A stretch of DNA of 64,000 nt from Rosellinia necatrix (GCA_021209875.1 JAGYVD010000006.1:2170001-2234000); one strand, 5' to 3'; shown: positions 25,351 to 37,508, counted from the stretch's first letter. Notes: generated by a model from the letters alone, not told the origin. Numbers and translations are program-made.

Positions 25351-27305
25351 TTTTACGTCGGTTTTCGTTGCTTATTGTGAACGGGTGTTAGGAAGAAGGC
25401 GCAAAGCATTCACCACAAAGTTTTGTTCCTCTGGCCATGAACATCACGTTTTCTAAACTTGTTTAGCTAGCTATTTATTCTTTTTGTGGCGTTTGCGGTC
25501 TCAGGGGTAATCTCCCCCTCCGGGGTGGAGTTTGGCAGATCGTTTACATCCTCCGATGCCGCTAATCAAGGGCCCTGTTCTTGGCGCGACCGTCGCGTAT
25601 GGGTTTTCCATCGTCATCTCACTTTTCCACCTCCCACGAAGGGGGTGGTTTTTAGTGGTGGTCAGGAGGGTTTTTGTCCAGACGTAGCACGTCAGACCCT
25701 GCTCGAAGGCTACGGCTGAATAATAAACCCCCCTTAATCTTGGCTTCTCCGGAGCGCGAGTATGGGTGGTTATCCGGGGACCTGGCCGGTGGCCGGCGAC
25801 TCCCTCCGGGCAGGCGACGTGCACGCAGGCCATGGTTTAAAGGCTCACGCTCTCCCCCAATATACGCGTTCTACCAACCTGTGCAATGCCGCGTGAAAGT
25901 GTGAAACGCCCAAACATCTGAAGCTCGTGCCATTTTTTAACATTGCAAGTTGTGGTTAAATTATCAAGAAAAGACTGTTAATTTAATATCATTTGCTGCA
26001 GATAGCCGTGCGGCCTGCCGGCCGCGAGAAGCGGCTACCAACCTACATAACAAACAACTGGAAGCCACCAACAAGATGAGGGGCTTTAAAAGCAGTGCGC
26101 AATCCAGAGCTCAAAGCAAACGAAATACGACATAGCTTGCCAGCGGATATGACAGGTTTTCCTGCGATCTGAGACATATGTAACATAGCAAGTTCTCTCT
26201 CTTCTTGGTTGTTCAATTCGTCTAAGTAGATTCGGCAGTTAACTGTTAACTTACATCTCCAAGTCAGGAATAGCCCACCAGCTCGGCAGCCACACAGACT
26301 CATTCATAACTCGTCTTATTTTTCTTAGTAACTGGCCTATCCATTACGGGTACATACGTTTCCGCACCCGTTACGGATTGGATAATGTGGGTTATGAGCA
26401 TAGAGTACTCCGTCTACGGTTCTCGGCCATGTGGTGACAGATCTGGGTCCAACATCTCCATCGCTAGAGGACCCGGCCCCCATACCTCCCATTGGTAAAC
26501 TGTAGGGTATAGAGAGCGGCAAATCACACAACGGACCGAGGAGCCTAGAACCCGATCGGGTAATCTTGCAATCTAGGTAGTTAGTTATCACCGTGCGTCG
26601 TGATTCGCAAAGCCGACTACCTAGGTACCTACCTCCGGTTTCGTGAGAGCGTTAGTCATCGGCACTAGGCTTAAACTGGTTTAGCGGGACATTGCGTGAT
26701 CATCGCCGTTCAATGCGAAATTGGTAGCATGGTGCATGGATCCGGCGGTGCGGCGGTTTTCAGCCTCTATTACCACATGCGGCGCTATGCTCGATCCCTA
26801 ATGGTGGCATCGCCAACCCGCCCGAGCGGATGCTGACTAACAATGCCTACCGATATCCGCTGCCGACGCTGGGCTGTCTTGCGCCATCGCAGTATGCGAA
26901 TAACACAATAGCCACCGTTTACAGCTGGAGCCTATCATCGGATTCAAAGATGGCGACGGTGGATTTTGGCCGTGTCTTTTTTTTTTTTAAGCGTTCTTTT
27001 CTTGGTGGTCACATTTCCATGAACTATGAGCTGGTTAATATCCTCTCAGCTCTATCTTTCCCCAGTGGCAGTCCTATCCTGACGCCGTTGCACTTTTATA
27101 TCCAAGTGTCTCTAGTTAAATTTGGTTGCGACTCGTGAGAAATTCCAGTATACCACCACTTAACATAGTGCTGCAGCCATTCTGTATTTAAGAGTATTTA
27201 AGGGTCCCCCCCCCTCCCCCCCCTCCTCCTTTTTGGCCACCTATCGCATAGGGAGCCTGGACTTTTGACCCTCGCCACTCCTAGGACCCTCACCAAGCCG
27301 TCAGG
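25351..27305. other. Intergenic, no gene seen
   Basis: About 1.95 kb between the RBR ligase and met10, divergently transcribed, so promoters of both lie here. A run of C (ccccccccctcccccccctcctcc) sits about 100 bases upstream of met10, typical of polypyrimidine tracts in fungal promoters. No supportable coding region was found. Confidence 0.6.
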
Positions 27306-30300
27306 ATGGCGTCTACACAGTCTGGTAACGTCACGGCGTCTGCTTTCCACGCAGAACGTGCCGAATTCACCAAAAAAGTCCGCCAGTCTACCCTTTGGCC
27401 AAGCTGTGCCTCTGTCCTCGATATCCGGGCCGACCTATGTCACCGGCCAGCTACTCGTTCAGCAGGTCGCCTATGCCTTGTCTGACAAGATCTTCTCTTA
27501 CTCTCCTAATACTTTCGATCTCGACGTCGCCGCAAAAGACTGGGCTGCCCATCAGGAGAAGAACATTCACGGCTACGCAACCTCCGTCCTGCCGCTGCAG
27601 ACTCGCACTGGCGCTGGCGCTTTTGCACTGGGCTATATCTTCTCAAAGGACTTCGATTTGAGCAAACGCTATATCCCGCAAACTTTATTGGCGTCTTCAC
27701 TAAGCTTGCGCCACCTGCGATCGGCCCTGGATCAATTGTCCCTATTATACGCAGTCGCCAGCCCCTTTGTCGCGCATGTCGCCGCACTGGACTATGCTTC
27801 AGACAGTGGACTTGTTGCTGAGTATGGCAACACCCTGCAGATAGCGGAAGAGCTCGGGCTTGCTTTGGTGTCGAGCGTATCCGCCTACGAGTCTCAGCAC
27901 ATGTCACTGCTCGCCACTTTGATGGCCAAGATCATCCCTACCCTGCACGTGTATGACGGCATTCGTACATCTCGCGAGACACTGCGAGTTGTCGATGTGA
28001 TAAGCCAGGTGGGCGTCGCCGACCTCTTTAACAAGTTATCTACTTCCGTCGACAACCTCAACACGCGCCTCGACAGTGCTGGAAAGATCTTTGAGCTTCT
28101 ACAGGCCTTCAATAGCGAACTTGGCACTGAGTATGCGCCTTTCGAGTACGTCGGCCACGAGTCGCCCGACACAGTCTTCGTCGTTTTTGGAAGCGTAGAA
28201 ACACAACTAGCAAAGCAAGTTGTCACACAACTTGCTGCGGATGGCGCCAAGATTGGCGTGGTGGGTGTCCGGATCTATCGTCCGTTCATCGAAGAAGCAT
28301 TCGTCAAGGTTCTCCCTGCTTCGGCCCAGAGGATCGATGTCCTAGGACAGGTTGCCAACGATGCCGCTATATCTGACAGCTCAATCCATTCAGCTTTGTA
28401 CTCGGATGTCTTAACTGCCGTCGCTTTCTCCACCAAATGGTCATCGGCACCAACGGTGGCCGATATCAAATATGCCGCCTCCCAGGTTTTGACCCCGACG
28501 GGAGTTGCCGCAATCATCTCGCAGGGTGTGAGCGGCGCGACAAGAGGATCCGGGATCACCTTAACCCATTTGGAAACCGTAGAGCAATACATATTCTGGG
28601 ATGTCGATGACTCCACGACATTGCTTGCTCCTACAGTTATTGGCAATCTCTTCTCCCAGAACAACAACAACAATATTTATCTTAACGAGTCACATGACAA
28701 CCTGGTGCAGGGTGGTGTTGTGCGAACGGACCTAAGGTCATCGCAGAAGACAATTGATGTGCCGTATCCAACTGAGGAGGCTGATATCGGCGTTGTTGGC
28801 GATGAGAAGCTTCTGAAGGACTTTACCGTCTCCCACAACATCAAAGAGGGTGGCAAATTACTCTTACGGCTTCCAAACTTCAAGGATGAAGAGGCCGAGA
28901 AGAGAATCCCCGAGTCTGTACGCCAAGACGTCCAGAAGAGGAGCCTTGCTCTATACGTGTTAGACACGGCTTCCTCCCCCGCTTTTGAAGCCGATGATGA
29001 TGCCGCCCGATTATTAGTTGAACTGAGCTTCCTCAAGCTCGCAAGGCCTGACATGAAGCAGGAGGACTTGGTGAAGCTTTCCGAGTTCAACGGGAACCAG
29101 ATCATAGTAGAGGAGTGCATCGATGCAGTTAGCAAGTGTCTCAGGCAGATTGAGGTTCCCGAATCCTGGGCGACAATTTTGAGCGACATGTCGAGCCAAG
29201 TTGTTAAGACTTTGAAAACGAATAGCTTCGTTCCATTCGACAAGGAAGACATTGAGCCAGAATCTCAGCTTAGTGGCTGGGAAGCCGCCGCCAAGGGCCT
29301 TGTCTTCAAAGAAGCCTATTCTACTGGCATCAATCTGCGGCCTGACCAGGCAGTTCAGACTTATACCATCCGCGTGAAAGAGAACCGCAGACTCACTCCT
29401 ATGACCTACGACCGAAACATTTTCCACATTGAGTTTGACCTGGGCAACTCGGGTCTGACTTATAAGATCGGAGAGGCGCTCGGCATCCATGCGGAGAACG
29501 ACCCCGAAATGGTCCTCGAATTCATCCAGTTGTACGGTCTCGAGGCCGGTGATCTCGTGCAAGTACCTTCCCGTGAGAGCGCAGCCGTCGTCGAAACCCG
29601 AACTATCTATCAGACCTTGACCCAAGGCATCGACATCTTCGGCAAGCCCCCGAAGCGGTTCTATGAACAATTGGCCGAGTATGCCACCGATGACTTGGAG
29701 AAGAAGAAGCTAGTCTCACTGGGATCGCAGGAGGGTGCCGAGGAGTTCAAACACCGCTCCGAGGTCGACACGGTCACCTTCGCTGACATATTAGAGGAGT
29801 TCAAGTCCGCCCGCCCCAGCTTCCCAGAGCTTGTCCGCCTGGTCGGCCCTCTCAAGCGCCGTGAATACTCCATCGCCTCTGCCCAGGCCGTGACGCCTAC
29901 TATTGTGGCTCTCATGATCGTCGTCGTCGATTGGGTCGACAGCCAAGGAAGGACCCGTTACGGTCAAGCCACGCGTTACTTGAGCCGCTTGCCTGTTGGA
30001 GCTTCAGTGACGGCATCTGTCAAGCCATCCGTCATGAAGCTTCCCATTCGCGACGACGCCCCCCTCATTATGGCCGGGCTGGGTACCGGTCTGGCCCCCT
30101 TCCGTGCATTCGTGCAGTATCGCGCGATGCAGAAGGCGCAGGGCAAGGAGATTGGCGATATCCTCCTATACCTTGGCTCCCGCCACCAGCGCGAGGAGTA
30201 TCTATACGGTGAGGAATGGGAAGCCTATCTCGACGCCGGCGTCATCACACTGCTGGGTGCTGCCTTCTCGCGTGATCAGCCTCACAAAATATACATCCAG

Positions 30301-30519
30301 GATCGTATGCGGCAGACGATGAACGATATCGTGAGCGCGTACATCAAGAAGGAGGGTTCGTTCTACCTCTGTGGTCCCACATGGCCCGTACCCGATGTCA
30401 CAGATGTGTTGAAAGAAGCGATCGCCGCGGAGGCCAAGAGGAGCGGTCGGAAGGTCGATCCCAAGAAGGAGATCGACAGGCTGAAGGAGGATGGCCGTTA
30501 CGTACTCGAGGTCTATTGA
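27306..30519 (+). CDS. met10: Sulfite reductase [NADPH] flavoprotein component (Met10)
   Basis: Passes electrons from NADPH through FAD to the haemoprotein subunit (Met5), which reduces sulfite to sulfide in cysteine and methionine synthesis; cytosolic. The long frame runs from about 27388 to the stop at 30519, giving roughly 1045-1060 residues, the usual length of fungal Met10. The N-terminal half is the pyruvate-ferredoxin-oxidoreductase-like part (LPFGQAVPLSSISGPTYV onward). From about 29340 come the FAD domain (RREYSIASAQ near 29857) and the NADPH domain (GLGTGLAPFRAFVQYRAMQ near 30078, YLCGPTWPVPDV near 30364). There is no ATG in the main frame at its 5' end. The nearest good ATG (27306) is in another frame, so a short first intron is needed: a 49-base intron (27338-27386), a 76-base one (27311-27386) or a 79-base one (27325-27403) would each fit. 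The exact N-terminus is unresolved. Confidence 0.9.
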
Positions 30520-31675
30520 TTGATGTATAAGCGATATGTAATGAATTTATGATCTCATATTAGAATTCAATTTCCTGCTCTATAATAGCGGCCCCGTCTA
30601 TGTTGCGAGGTCGCAGGCATAGGGACGCCGAATGTGGAAGCTATGTAATGGATCGCATATGAGATATGATTGGACTTAAGCCCAGGGATCAATCACGGCA
30701 TGATGTTGAATGGTGTGCTCGGGTATGCTATGCAAAGTCAGCATCCAGGCCAGATGAAATGCCCGGGGTTGCTTCCGGCCATCCATTGCTAGATCAGGTA
30801 CTACACGTGCTTATAGTCTAATTGTCGTGCCTCTTCGATGCTACGCCGGCATCCACGCGAAGCCCCTCAAGTGCTGATCCAGGAACCTCCTATTGCTACC
30901 TCATCCAGACTTCTCTGTTCTATGCTCAACTCATTTCGGATAACTACCCTATTTTCATCTATACGAGCCTCACATACTTATACAATTCCGCTCGCGATTA
31001 CGTGACGACCTACAGACCAATGCAGACAGCTCGCGACAGCTCGTAATGTGTCTCCGCGAGCGAGGCCCAAAGCGGTCTTCTCATAGGTACATCCAACTTT
31101 TAGTCAACGGCCTTACTCCTATTTTCCCATCCAAGCACACGCGTGCCTGCAGAGATGGTGATATTACCATGCACAGACTGCGCCAAGCCATGACGTTATT
31201 TTCCTATATATGATGCCTTTTGGCTGATCAGCGAAGCGGGGTCCCATGCTAGGCGAGCAAGCGCCCTTCTTCTTCTTCTTCCCTCCTCCCCCCGCATGCA
31301 CACCGCGCGCGGGATGAGGCGTTCGCGTTCCGGAGCATGACGCGACATTGTCCCTGCACGACGAACAGCCACCTTCACCACTACTACCCCGGGAGGAAGC
31401 TCGAGAATTGTTGCAATTGTGACTAATATGTCGTAGTCACGCACGCGATGCGGCCTCTCTCATGCTTAGGGAAGCTCGCTAGCTCGCTTGCCTGCCCGTC
31501 AAGGGGCCTTGCTGGGTGGCAGTCCAATGCCGCATAGCTTTGGGGGTGGAGAGAGGAGAGCTCCCGAAGAGCATAAAAAGACCCTATGTCCGCCCCGGAG
31601 CTTCCGATTCTTAATCGGCTTTGCTCGCACGCACGCTTGTTTAGGGTAGGTAACTGATTAGCTACTATTCCCGCG
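30520..31675. other. Intergenic, no gene seen
   Basis: About 1.15 kb between met10 and the downstream oxalate decarboxylase-like gene, both on the plus strand. It should hold the met10 3' end and the promoter of the next gene. A (CTT)n-like tract, cttcttcttcttccctcc, occurs near 31268. No coding region is supported. Confidence 0.6.
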
Positions 31676-33500
31676 ATGAAGCTCCTCCAGATCTCGTCCG
31701 CCGTCCTCCTTGCGGCTGCTGGCGCGAACGCCAAGGCCATCGAACGCCGCCAGGGAGGCGGCGGGGGATTCGAAGACGGCCAGCCTAGCGATGGGAACGG
31801 CAAGGGAGCTCCCATTCTCGGTATGTGCAACGAACAAACATCACTCGCATGAAAAGTAGTGAGGATAAGACGGGACTGACTACTTGACGTATACATACAG
31901 GCGGCACGAATCACCAGATCGATCTGCAGAACCCGGACAATCTCGGCCGACAGAGCACCGACAACGGCGTGGTCCCGAACCTCAAGTGGAGCTTCTCGGA
32001 CTCCCGGACACGGATCCTGAAGGGCGGCTGGGTGCGCGAGCAGGTCGTCACCGACCTGCCCAGCAGCCACGATATCGCGGGTGCGCAGCAGCACCTTACC
32101 AAGGGCGCGATCCGCGAGCTGCACTGGCACCGTGTCGTACGTCAACACACACACACACACACATATACATGCCTCCCCTTCTCTCCCCCCGCCCCCGCCC
32201 CCCCTCTCCTAACCCATCTTCCCAAATGAGCGGGCGGGCCCATTGCGCTAACACCAGCTTATAGGCTGAATGGGGGTATTTGTATGCCGGCTCGATCCTG
32301 ATCTCGGCCGTCAATCAGGACGGCCAGTTCGAGGCCGCCAAGCTCGAGGAGGGCGACATCTGGTACTTCCCCGAGGGTGCGGGCCACACGGTCCAGGGGC
32401 TCGAGGACGACAATGAGTTCCTGCTGATTTTCGACGACGGGAACTTCGATGCCGTCGGGTAAGCGTTTTTCGGTTTTCCTCCCTCCTTATTCCCTTCCGA
32501 GCCCTTTAACGAACGCACTACTCCCCTACCGGGGGGGCAGAAACGCGTACAACACATAACGTGAGGTTACTGACTTTCGCGTCCCTTCCCGCGCAGCACA
32601 ACCTTCAACGTGGACGACTGGATCACGCACACGCCCAAGTCGGTGCTGGCCAAGAACTTCGGCCTTCCGGAGTCCGTCTTCGGTAGCGTGCCGTCGCCCA
32701 ACCCGTACATCCTCGACGCCACGCTCGACCCGCACAACGTGACGGGCGGCGGCGGGCCGCTGGAGGGGGACGCGTCCTTCGTCTACCACGCCAGGGACCA
32801 CCCGCTCGAGGACGTCCCCGGCGAGGGCGGCACCCTGCGCGTCGTCGACAGCACCACCTTCCCCGCCGCCAAGACCATCGCCGCCACCGTCGTGACGCTG
32901 TCGCCGGGCGGGCTGCGCGAGCTGCATTGGCATCCCAACGTGAGTATTTTTATCTTTTATCTATCCGCTCCCTTCCGTTTTTTTTTTTTTTTAAGGGAGG
33001 AGACGGCGAAGCAATAGGCCTTCGTGTCAATGCCATCATAACCAGCTGACACGTGATCATCGAGACAGGCCGAGGAGTGGCTGTACTTCCACAAGGGCCA
33101 GGCGCGCGCGACCGTCTTCATCGGCAACGCGGCGGCGCGGACGTTCGACTTCCGTGCCGGCGACACGGGCGTGTTCCCTGACAACAGCGGTAAGTCGACT
33201 CTCCAACCGACCAATCCCCTTTCCCCCCCCTGCCCCCCATCCTCACCTAGACGCAAGGGGACGCGAAAACTGGCTGATGATTCCGAAAAACACATAACAG
33301 GCCACTACATAGAGAATACATCCGAGACGGAGGACCTGGTGTGGATCGAGATCTACAAGAGCGACCGCGTCGAGGACATCTCGCTGACGCAGTGGCTCGC
33401 GCTGACGCCCGCCGACATCGTCGCCAACACGCTCAAGATCCCGCTCGATGTCGCGAAGGGCCTGGTGAAGGAGAAGCAGCTCTTGATCAAGAATCGGTAA
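31676..33500 (+). CDS. Secreted oxalate decarboxylase-like bicupin, 412 aa
   Basis: Six exons: 31676-31820, 31901-32136, 32265-32458, 32597-32939, 33069-33189 and 33301-33500. All join in frame at GT-AG introns. A signal peptide is clear (MKLLQISSAVLLAAAGANA). Both cupin domains keep the Mn ligand pattern HWHxxxE plus a later His: H123, H125, E129 and H168 in the first; H302, H304, E308 and H348 in the second. These enzymes split oxalate to formate and CO2, or in some relatives oxidise it; fungi use them to control oxalic acid outside the cell. The active-site lid, SENST in the Bacillus enzyme, reads DAVGT here (about residues 189-193, across the exon 3/4 junction), so the catalytic lid glutamate is missing. 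Bicupin membership is certain; strict decarboxylase activity is not. Confidence 0.88.
32144..32163. repeat. CA dinucleotide microsatellite in an intron
   Basis: About ten CA units lie just after the donor of the second intron of the bicupin gene (32137-32264). A GT run of similar length lies just past the stop codon, so the transcript could in principle pair between the two. Confidence 0.85.
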
Positions 33501-33515
33501 AATGCTAGCTCACTC

Positions 33516-33541
33516 GTGTGTGTGTGTGTGTGTGTGTGTGT
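33516..33541. repeat. GT dinucleotide microsatellite in the 3' region
   Basis: Thirteen GT units begin 16 bases after the bicupin stop codon. The run is complementary to the CA tract in the second intron. Confidence 0.9.
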
Positions 33542-34088
33542 TGGCGGTGTGAATACGTAACTGGGGGGTGGCGCCTGGACTGTGCCGTTGATACTGTTTC
33601 CCGGTTGCATTAATACAGGGTGTGTTCTACGATAATAAGTTTATTATAGTTTGCAGCAAAAGCCACCATTACATTTGTACTATGTAGCATATATCTGTAT
33701 TGATTGCCCGTATCTATTTGACAGGCTCACCCCTGCCTCTATCATGATGGGCTTTCTGAACAAAAATGGTTCGCTAATCTAATTATAGATATAACAAAAG
33801 AAACATGGAATATAATACGAGTGCTTTTATGCCGGATTCCCAAGTCTACGAGCGAAACAAACCGCTTAATATGATATTACTAAACTATCCCTGAATTTGC
33901 ATACATTATCTAGCAGTCCTGGCCTTAGCTAAGCAAGCCTATTGTGTGCTCGACAGATCCGAGTAAGATATACACACAATAACTAATATTGCCTTTGGCG
34001 ACAGGGCCAGCCGTAGTTCGACTTGCTTAAGAGCGCAAACGACGTAGTCGCTCAAGTGTCCTCTCTTTCCACTCATCGCCTTCCGACA
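33542..34088. other. Intergenic between convergent genes
   Basis: About 550 bases separating the 3' ends of the bicupin gene and the kinase on the other strand. The composition is moderately AT-rich, as expected for 3' untranslated regions. I see no gene. Confidence 0.6.
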
Positions 34089-35182
34089 CTACGCCATGTC
34101 ACCAGTCGTTCCGTGAATCTCGTGGAACCTCTTGACGGTCCAGTCGAAGACATTATCATACTTGAAGCCCTCGGCTTCAAAGCGACTACGGAAGAGGTCT
34201 CGGAGACGTTCGTAGTCGGGTTTTACGCGAAATTCCAGCGACCGCGTGTAGTCGATGTACTCGACGAACTCGGCGGGCAGCACGCCCCGGCAGAGCTCCT
34301 CGCCCGACAACTCTTCCTTCTTTTCCTGCATGGAGGCGCGCGTGCGCAGATTCTCCCACGGCAGAGAGCCGCGGGCAAAGTAGACGAACATATACCCGAG
34401 GGATTGCAGATCATTTGCCCAGGATTGTTCTTTGGATGTGTAAAGGTAAGCTTATGATACTTGCAGGCATTGGGGATGTTTGGGAATGCTTACCGAGGCC
34501 CTTGTGAGTATCGATGCTAGCAAAGGTACTAGTCCCGCCGAATGGTAGGGCATAAGTTAGGCCGCGGCGGACATCGGCCCGGCTACCATCAGAGAACTCT
34601 TTGGCTAGGCCAAAATCAATGGCATATAATGTGTTCCCATGCTCACCGACACCTAACAGGAAATTCTCGGGCTTGACGTCACGATGGATGAAGTGATTGT
34701 GGATGCGCTCAAGTAGTGAAATAGCTTGGTCGGCAATGAGCAGTATGGTTTTTAGTGAAAACCTTTTGTTGCAATAGCTGAAGAGGTCCTCAAGCGATGG
34801 CCCTAAAAGTGGGAGGACAAGCACACTATAATTCCCCTCCGTCCCAATCCAATACACGCGCGGGATCCCGACTATGCCTGCCAGGGCTTTATATGTCTCG
34901 GCTTCATCCTGGAGTCCCCGACCATAGCCCCCACGGTCGTCGCGCCGGAGGTCTATTAGCTTGAGAGCCACCTCCTCGCCGGTAGACGTGTCGGTTCCTT
35001 TGCAAGTCAGCTTCATCCTAAGGGATAGGGAAAAACAGCGTGGCAAACCGGAATATACAAGGCCGAACCCTCCTTGACCAACCTTACGCTCAACACGGTA
35101 TCTATCATCAACAAGAATGTCCTATTTGTGTCCATGGTAAGTACACGTGAAAACGAGCATAGAACGGGATAGTTACCTTCAT
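34089..35182 (-). CDS. Casein-kinase-1-like protein kinase, 307 aa
   Basis: Four exons: 35182-35177 (only ATG AAG), 35121-35049, 34997-34494 and 34429-34089. The introns are 55, 51 and 64 bases and all phases agree. The 51-base intron (34998-35048) is a multiple of three without a stop; splicing it gives the continuous CK1 motif VGQGGFGLVYSGTDTSTGEEVALK, whereas reading through would insert 17 residues. Key residues are the glycine loop from G15, Lys39, HRDVKPEN (Asp133) and DFG (Asp154), followed by the CK1-type activation segment FASIDTHKGLEQSWANDLQSLGYM. Unlike housekeeping CK1, it lacks a long C-terminal tail and its lobes diverge (GYGRGLQDEAETYKALAG). It is probably an active but lineage-expanded CK1 paralogue. 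The six-base first coding exon is unusual and rests on splice logic. Confidence 0.85.
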
Positions 35183-35999
35183 TATAGTGCGAAGTTCATT
35201 GAAAACAACAATCTTGGCCGAGTCATCAAGTGTCGAAGGGACGAAGGCTACTTAGCGACGCTATTAAAGCTTGCACAGCATAGGGGTGTATGATTGGCAA
35301 GTGTGGGCGTGGACGATGTTAAAAGAGGAATTAGTAGAAGTGATGGCGATTCCTGAGGCTCCCCCCACCGTAGGCGCCTTATCGTAGTTACTAGGTAGCT
35401 TAGTTACGTGCATGTATTCGCCTAACTAACAAATCTAAATCTCCACTCTTATATACCCATGGAGACCTAGTTATTGGCATGAAGTCCACCGTAGTACGGC
35501 ATACCGGATCCCTTAGGTCAGGTGCCAAGGAGAGCGGCCTCAGCCAATAAACGTGGGGAATATGCTCTTCCTCGACGTGTCTTACATGTTACATGTGTTA
35601 CAGTAGATATGGTCCCTATTGGTGTTAATCAAGGATGTACGACCGACCTCCCGGGTGGAGGCAGGTAAGCAGGTCCTTAATATCAAACGTTGGCTTGATA
35701 GATACACAGCTAGCCTCCAACCAAGCTGCTGACGTTTCCTTTGCTCCCTTTTGTCCTTCCTCGTTTTCCCTCTCCTCTTCCCTCCCCCCCCCCCTTCCTC
35801 TTTCCCCCCTCCTCTCCTCTGCCCTGTACATCGACTGTATGTCGTACCATACTGGAATCACGTCTTTTTAGCCAATCTTGCCCTCCCATCAGGCAGTGTC
35901 CAAAACGCGCGCCCGAGCAAGCCATGTATCACAAGTTCGAAGTATATTTCGCCCCCCCTTTTCCCATCATCCTAGTGTGATCACAAAAGACGACCGGCC
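35183..35999. promoter_or_regulatory. Divergent intergenic region with a CT-rich tract
   Basis: Separates the CK1-like gene (minus) from the DUF7924-like gene (plus) and holds both promoters. A nearly pure pyrimidine tract runs from about 35736 to 35822, with C-runs of a dozen bases, about 180 bases before the plus-strand ATG. Such tracts are common just upstream of fungal transcription starts. No coding region is seen. Confidence 0.5.
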
Positions 36000-37508
36000 A
36001 TGGCGATGCTACAGAGCCAGAAGAGACAACGTTCCGTCGACGGCACATCCGGCGATCATCAATGCAAGAAGAGAAAGCTCTGTGTTCATCATCGCCATCA
36101 CCATCACCGCCCCAATTTCCCCCCCCCTCAATTCTGGGACAACCTGTCCAAAGTCTGGCTCACGTCCCGATCTCTGCGAGAACTCGATCGGCGAAACTGT
36201 ATCGCACCTCCACCAAAGCCCGCTATAGCGGAAGTGGTATACTCAAAGGATCTCGTCCAATTCGCTAGTCAGGGTGGCCCCGACCTACGCCATTTGAGAG
36301 GGGTAAGACTGCATAAGTATTCAGCCTGCTGCCATCATGAACTGATATAGACAACCCAGTGGCAGGAGCCGAAGTCCAGCACCATGGCCTCCAACCCCAC
36401 TATTCGATCCTATAAACGCTCACGATGTATATGCGTTACAGGGGAAGGTCATGGGGACGAAAAGATCCCGCGATCTTCTGCATACGGCAGTGATTTCGAA
36501 CAGCATCTCAAAGATCACGGGATATTTACGCAACTAAAATCCAAGGGTCCTACGAACTACGCCGAAATACGGGCTAGGATAGAAAGGAGAAGGCCTTCTC
36601 TATCTCCGTCGCTTGTTACCGAATCAGTGTTGGAAAATTTCCAGTCCAAAAACGAGAACAAGTCCGAAGCCTCCATAGTGACCAAGGTGATCCCGTTCCT
36701 CAGTGGCAGTACAGACATTCCATTCGAGGTAAACCTCAGATTGTCTAACCTCGAGTCGTTGACTCATGACACCACAGTTGTGCCGGTGCCTGATTATCTG
36801 GAGGGGACCCAAACACGACATATCCCTCAACAAATAATGGATGATCTCGATAAGTTAATTGTGCCCTCAAGCTATGGGAATGTGCTAGCAATCCCCAACT
36901 TTTTCGTGGAGATTAAATCCCATTCTGGGTCTTTGGATGTGGCATCTAGGCAGATCTGCTATGATGGAGCGTACGGCGCTCGTGCAATGCACAGCCTACA
37001 AAATTATAATAGAGAACAGCCCATCTACGATAATTCAGCGTACACGTTTAGTGCGGCCTACTATGGGGGCCTGCTCAGGTTGTTTGCTCATTATCCCACC
37101 GCACCAGTCACACCCGGAGGACAACCAGATTACCATATGACGCGCATTACTTCCATCGATACAACAGGTGAGGTTGAGGATCTCATTCGGGGAGCTACCG
37201 CTTTCAGGAATTTGAGAGAGCTAGCAAAGGAATTCCGGGACAATTTAGTCGAAGCCGCCGACGCACGAGCGGCACCAGTTAATGCACCGACCTGCCAAGA
37301 TGGCGGCGCCAATATTGGTGAGGTGGCTACGATGTCGGTGGGCCCAGAGACGGAGGGTCCCCAAAACGCAAACCAAGCACCTGCAGCAATAGGTTCGGGC
37401 GGCTCATCGGCGAGCCCAGCAAAGACAGTTAACGCAGATAAAACTAGCCGGAAGCGTCCTAGGCAACGAGAAAACTCATTGGCCGGTTCCACCGAGGGTC
37501 ATGCCTAG
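36000..37508 (+). CDS. DUF7924-like fungal protein, PD-(D/E)XK nuclease-type core, 486 aa
   Basis: Two exons: 36000-36302 and 36351-37508, with a phase-0 intron of 48 bases (GTAAGA, CTGAT, ATAG). Exon 1 carries basic clusters (QKRQR, KKRK), a His-rich run and the segment QFWDNLSKVWLTSRSLRELDRRN. Exon 2 holds the core: LAIPNFFVEIKSHSG with an E-x-K signature (about residues 287-290), then the family motif SRQICYDGAYGARAMHSLQNY, then DNSAYTFSAAYYGGLLRLF and GATAFRNLRELAKEFRD. The C-tail is low complexity and ends with SRKRPRQR. The family assignment is from memory of fungal sequences; members are numerous and often accessory. The E-x-K after a beta-strand suggests a restriction-endonuclease-like fold, but catalysis is not shown. 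Basic clusters suggest nuclear import. A broken relative lies at 48239-48682. Confidence 0.75.

Noticed and set aside
29014..29670. 218-codon minus-strand frame inside met10
   Set aside because: Antisense shadow of a conserved coding region.
31423..32160. 245-codon minus-strand frame over the bicupin promoter and first exons
   Set aside because: Overlaps well-supported exons on the plus strand and has no domain-like content.
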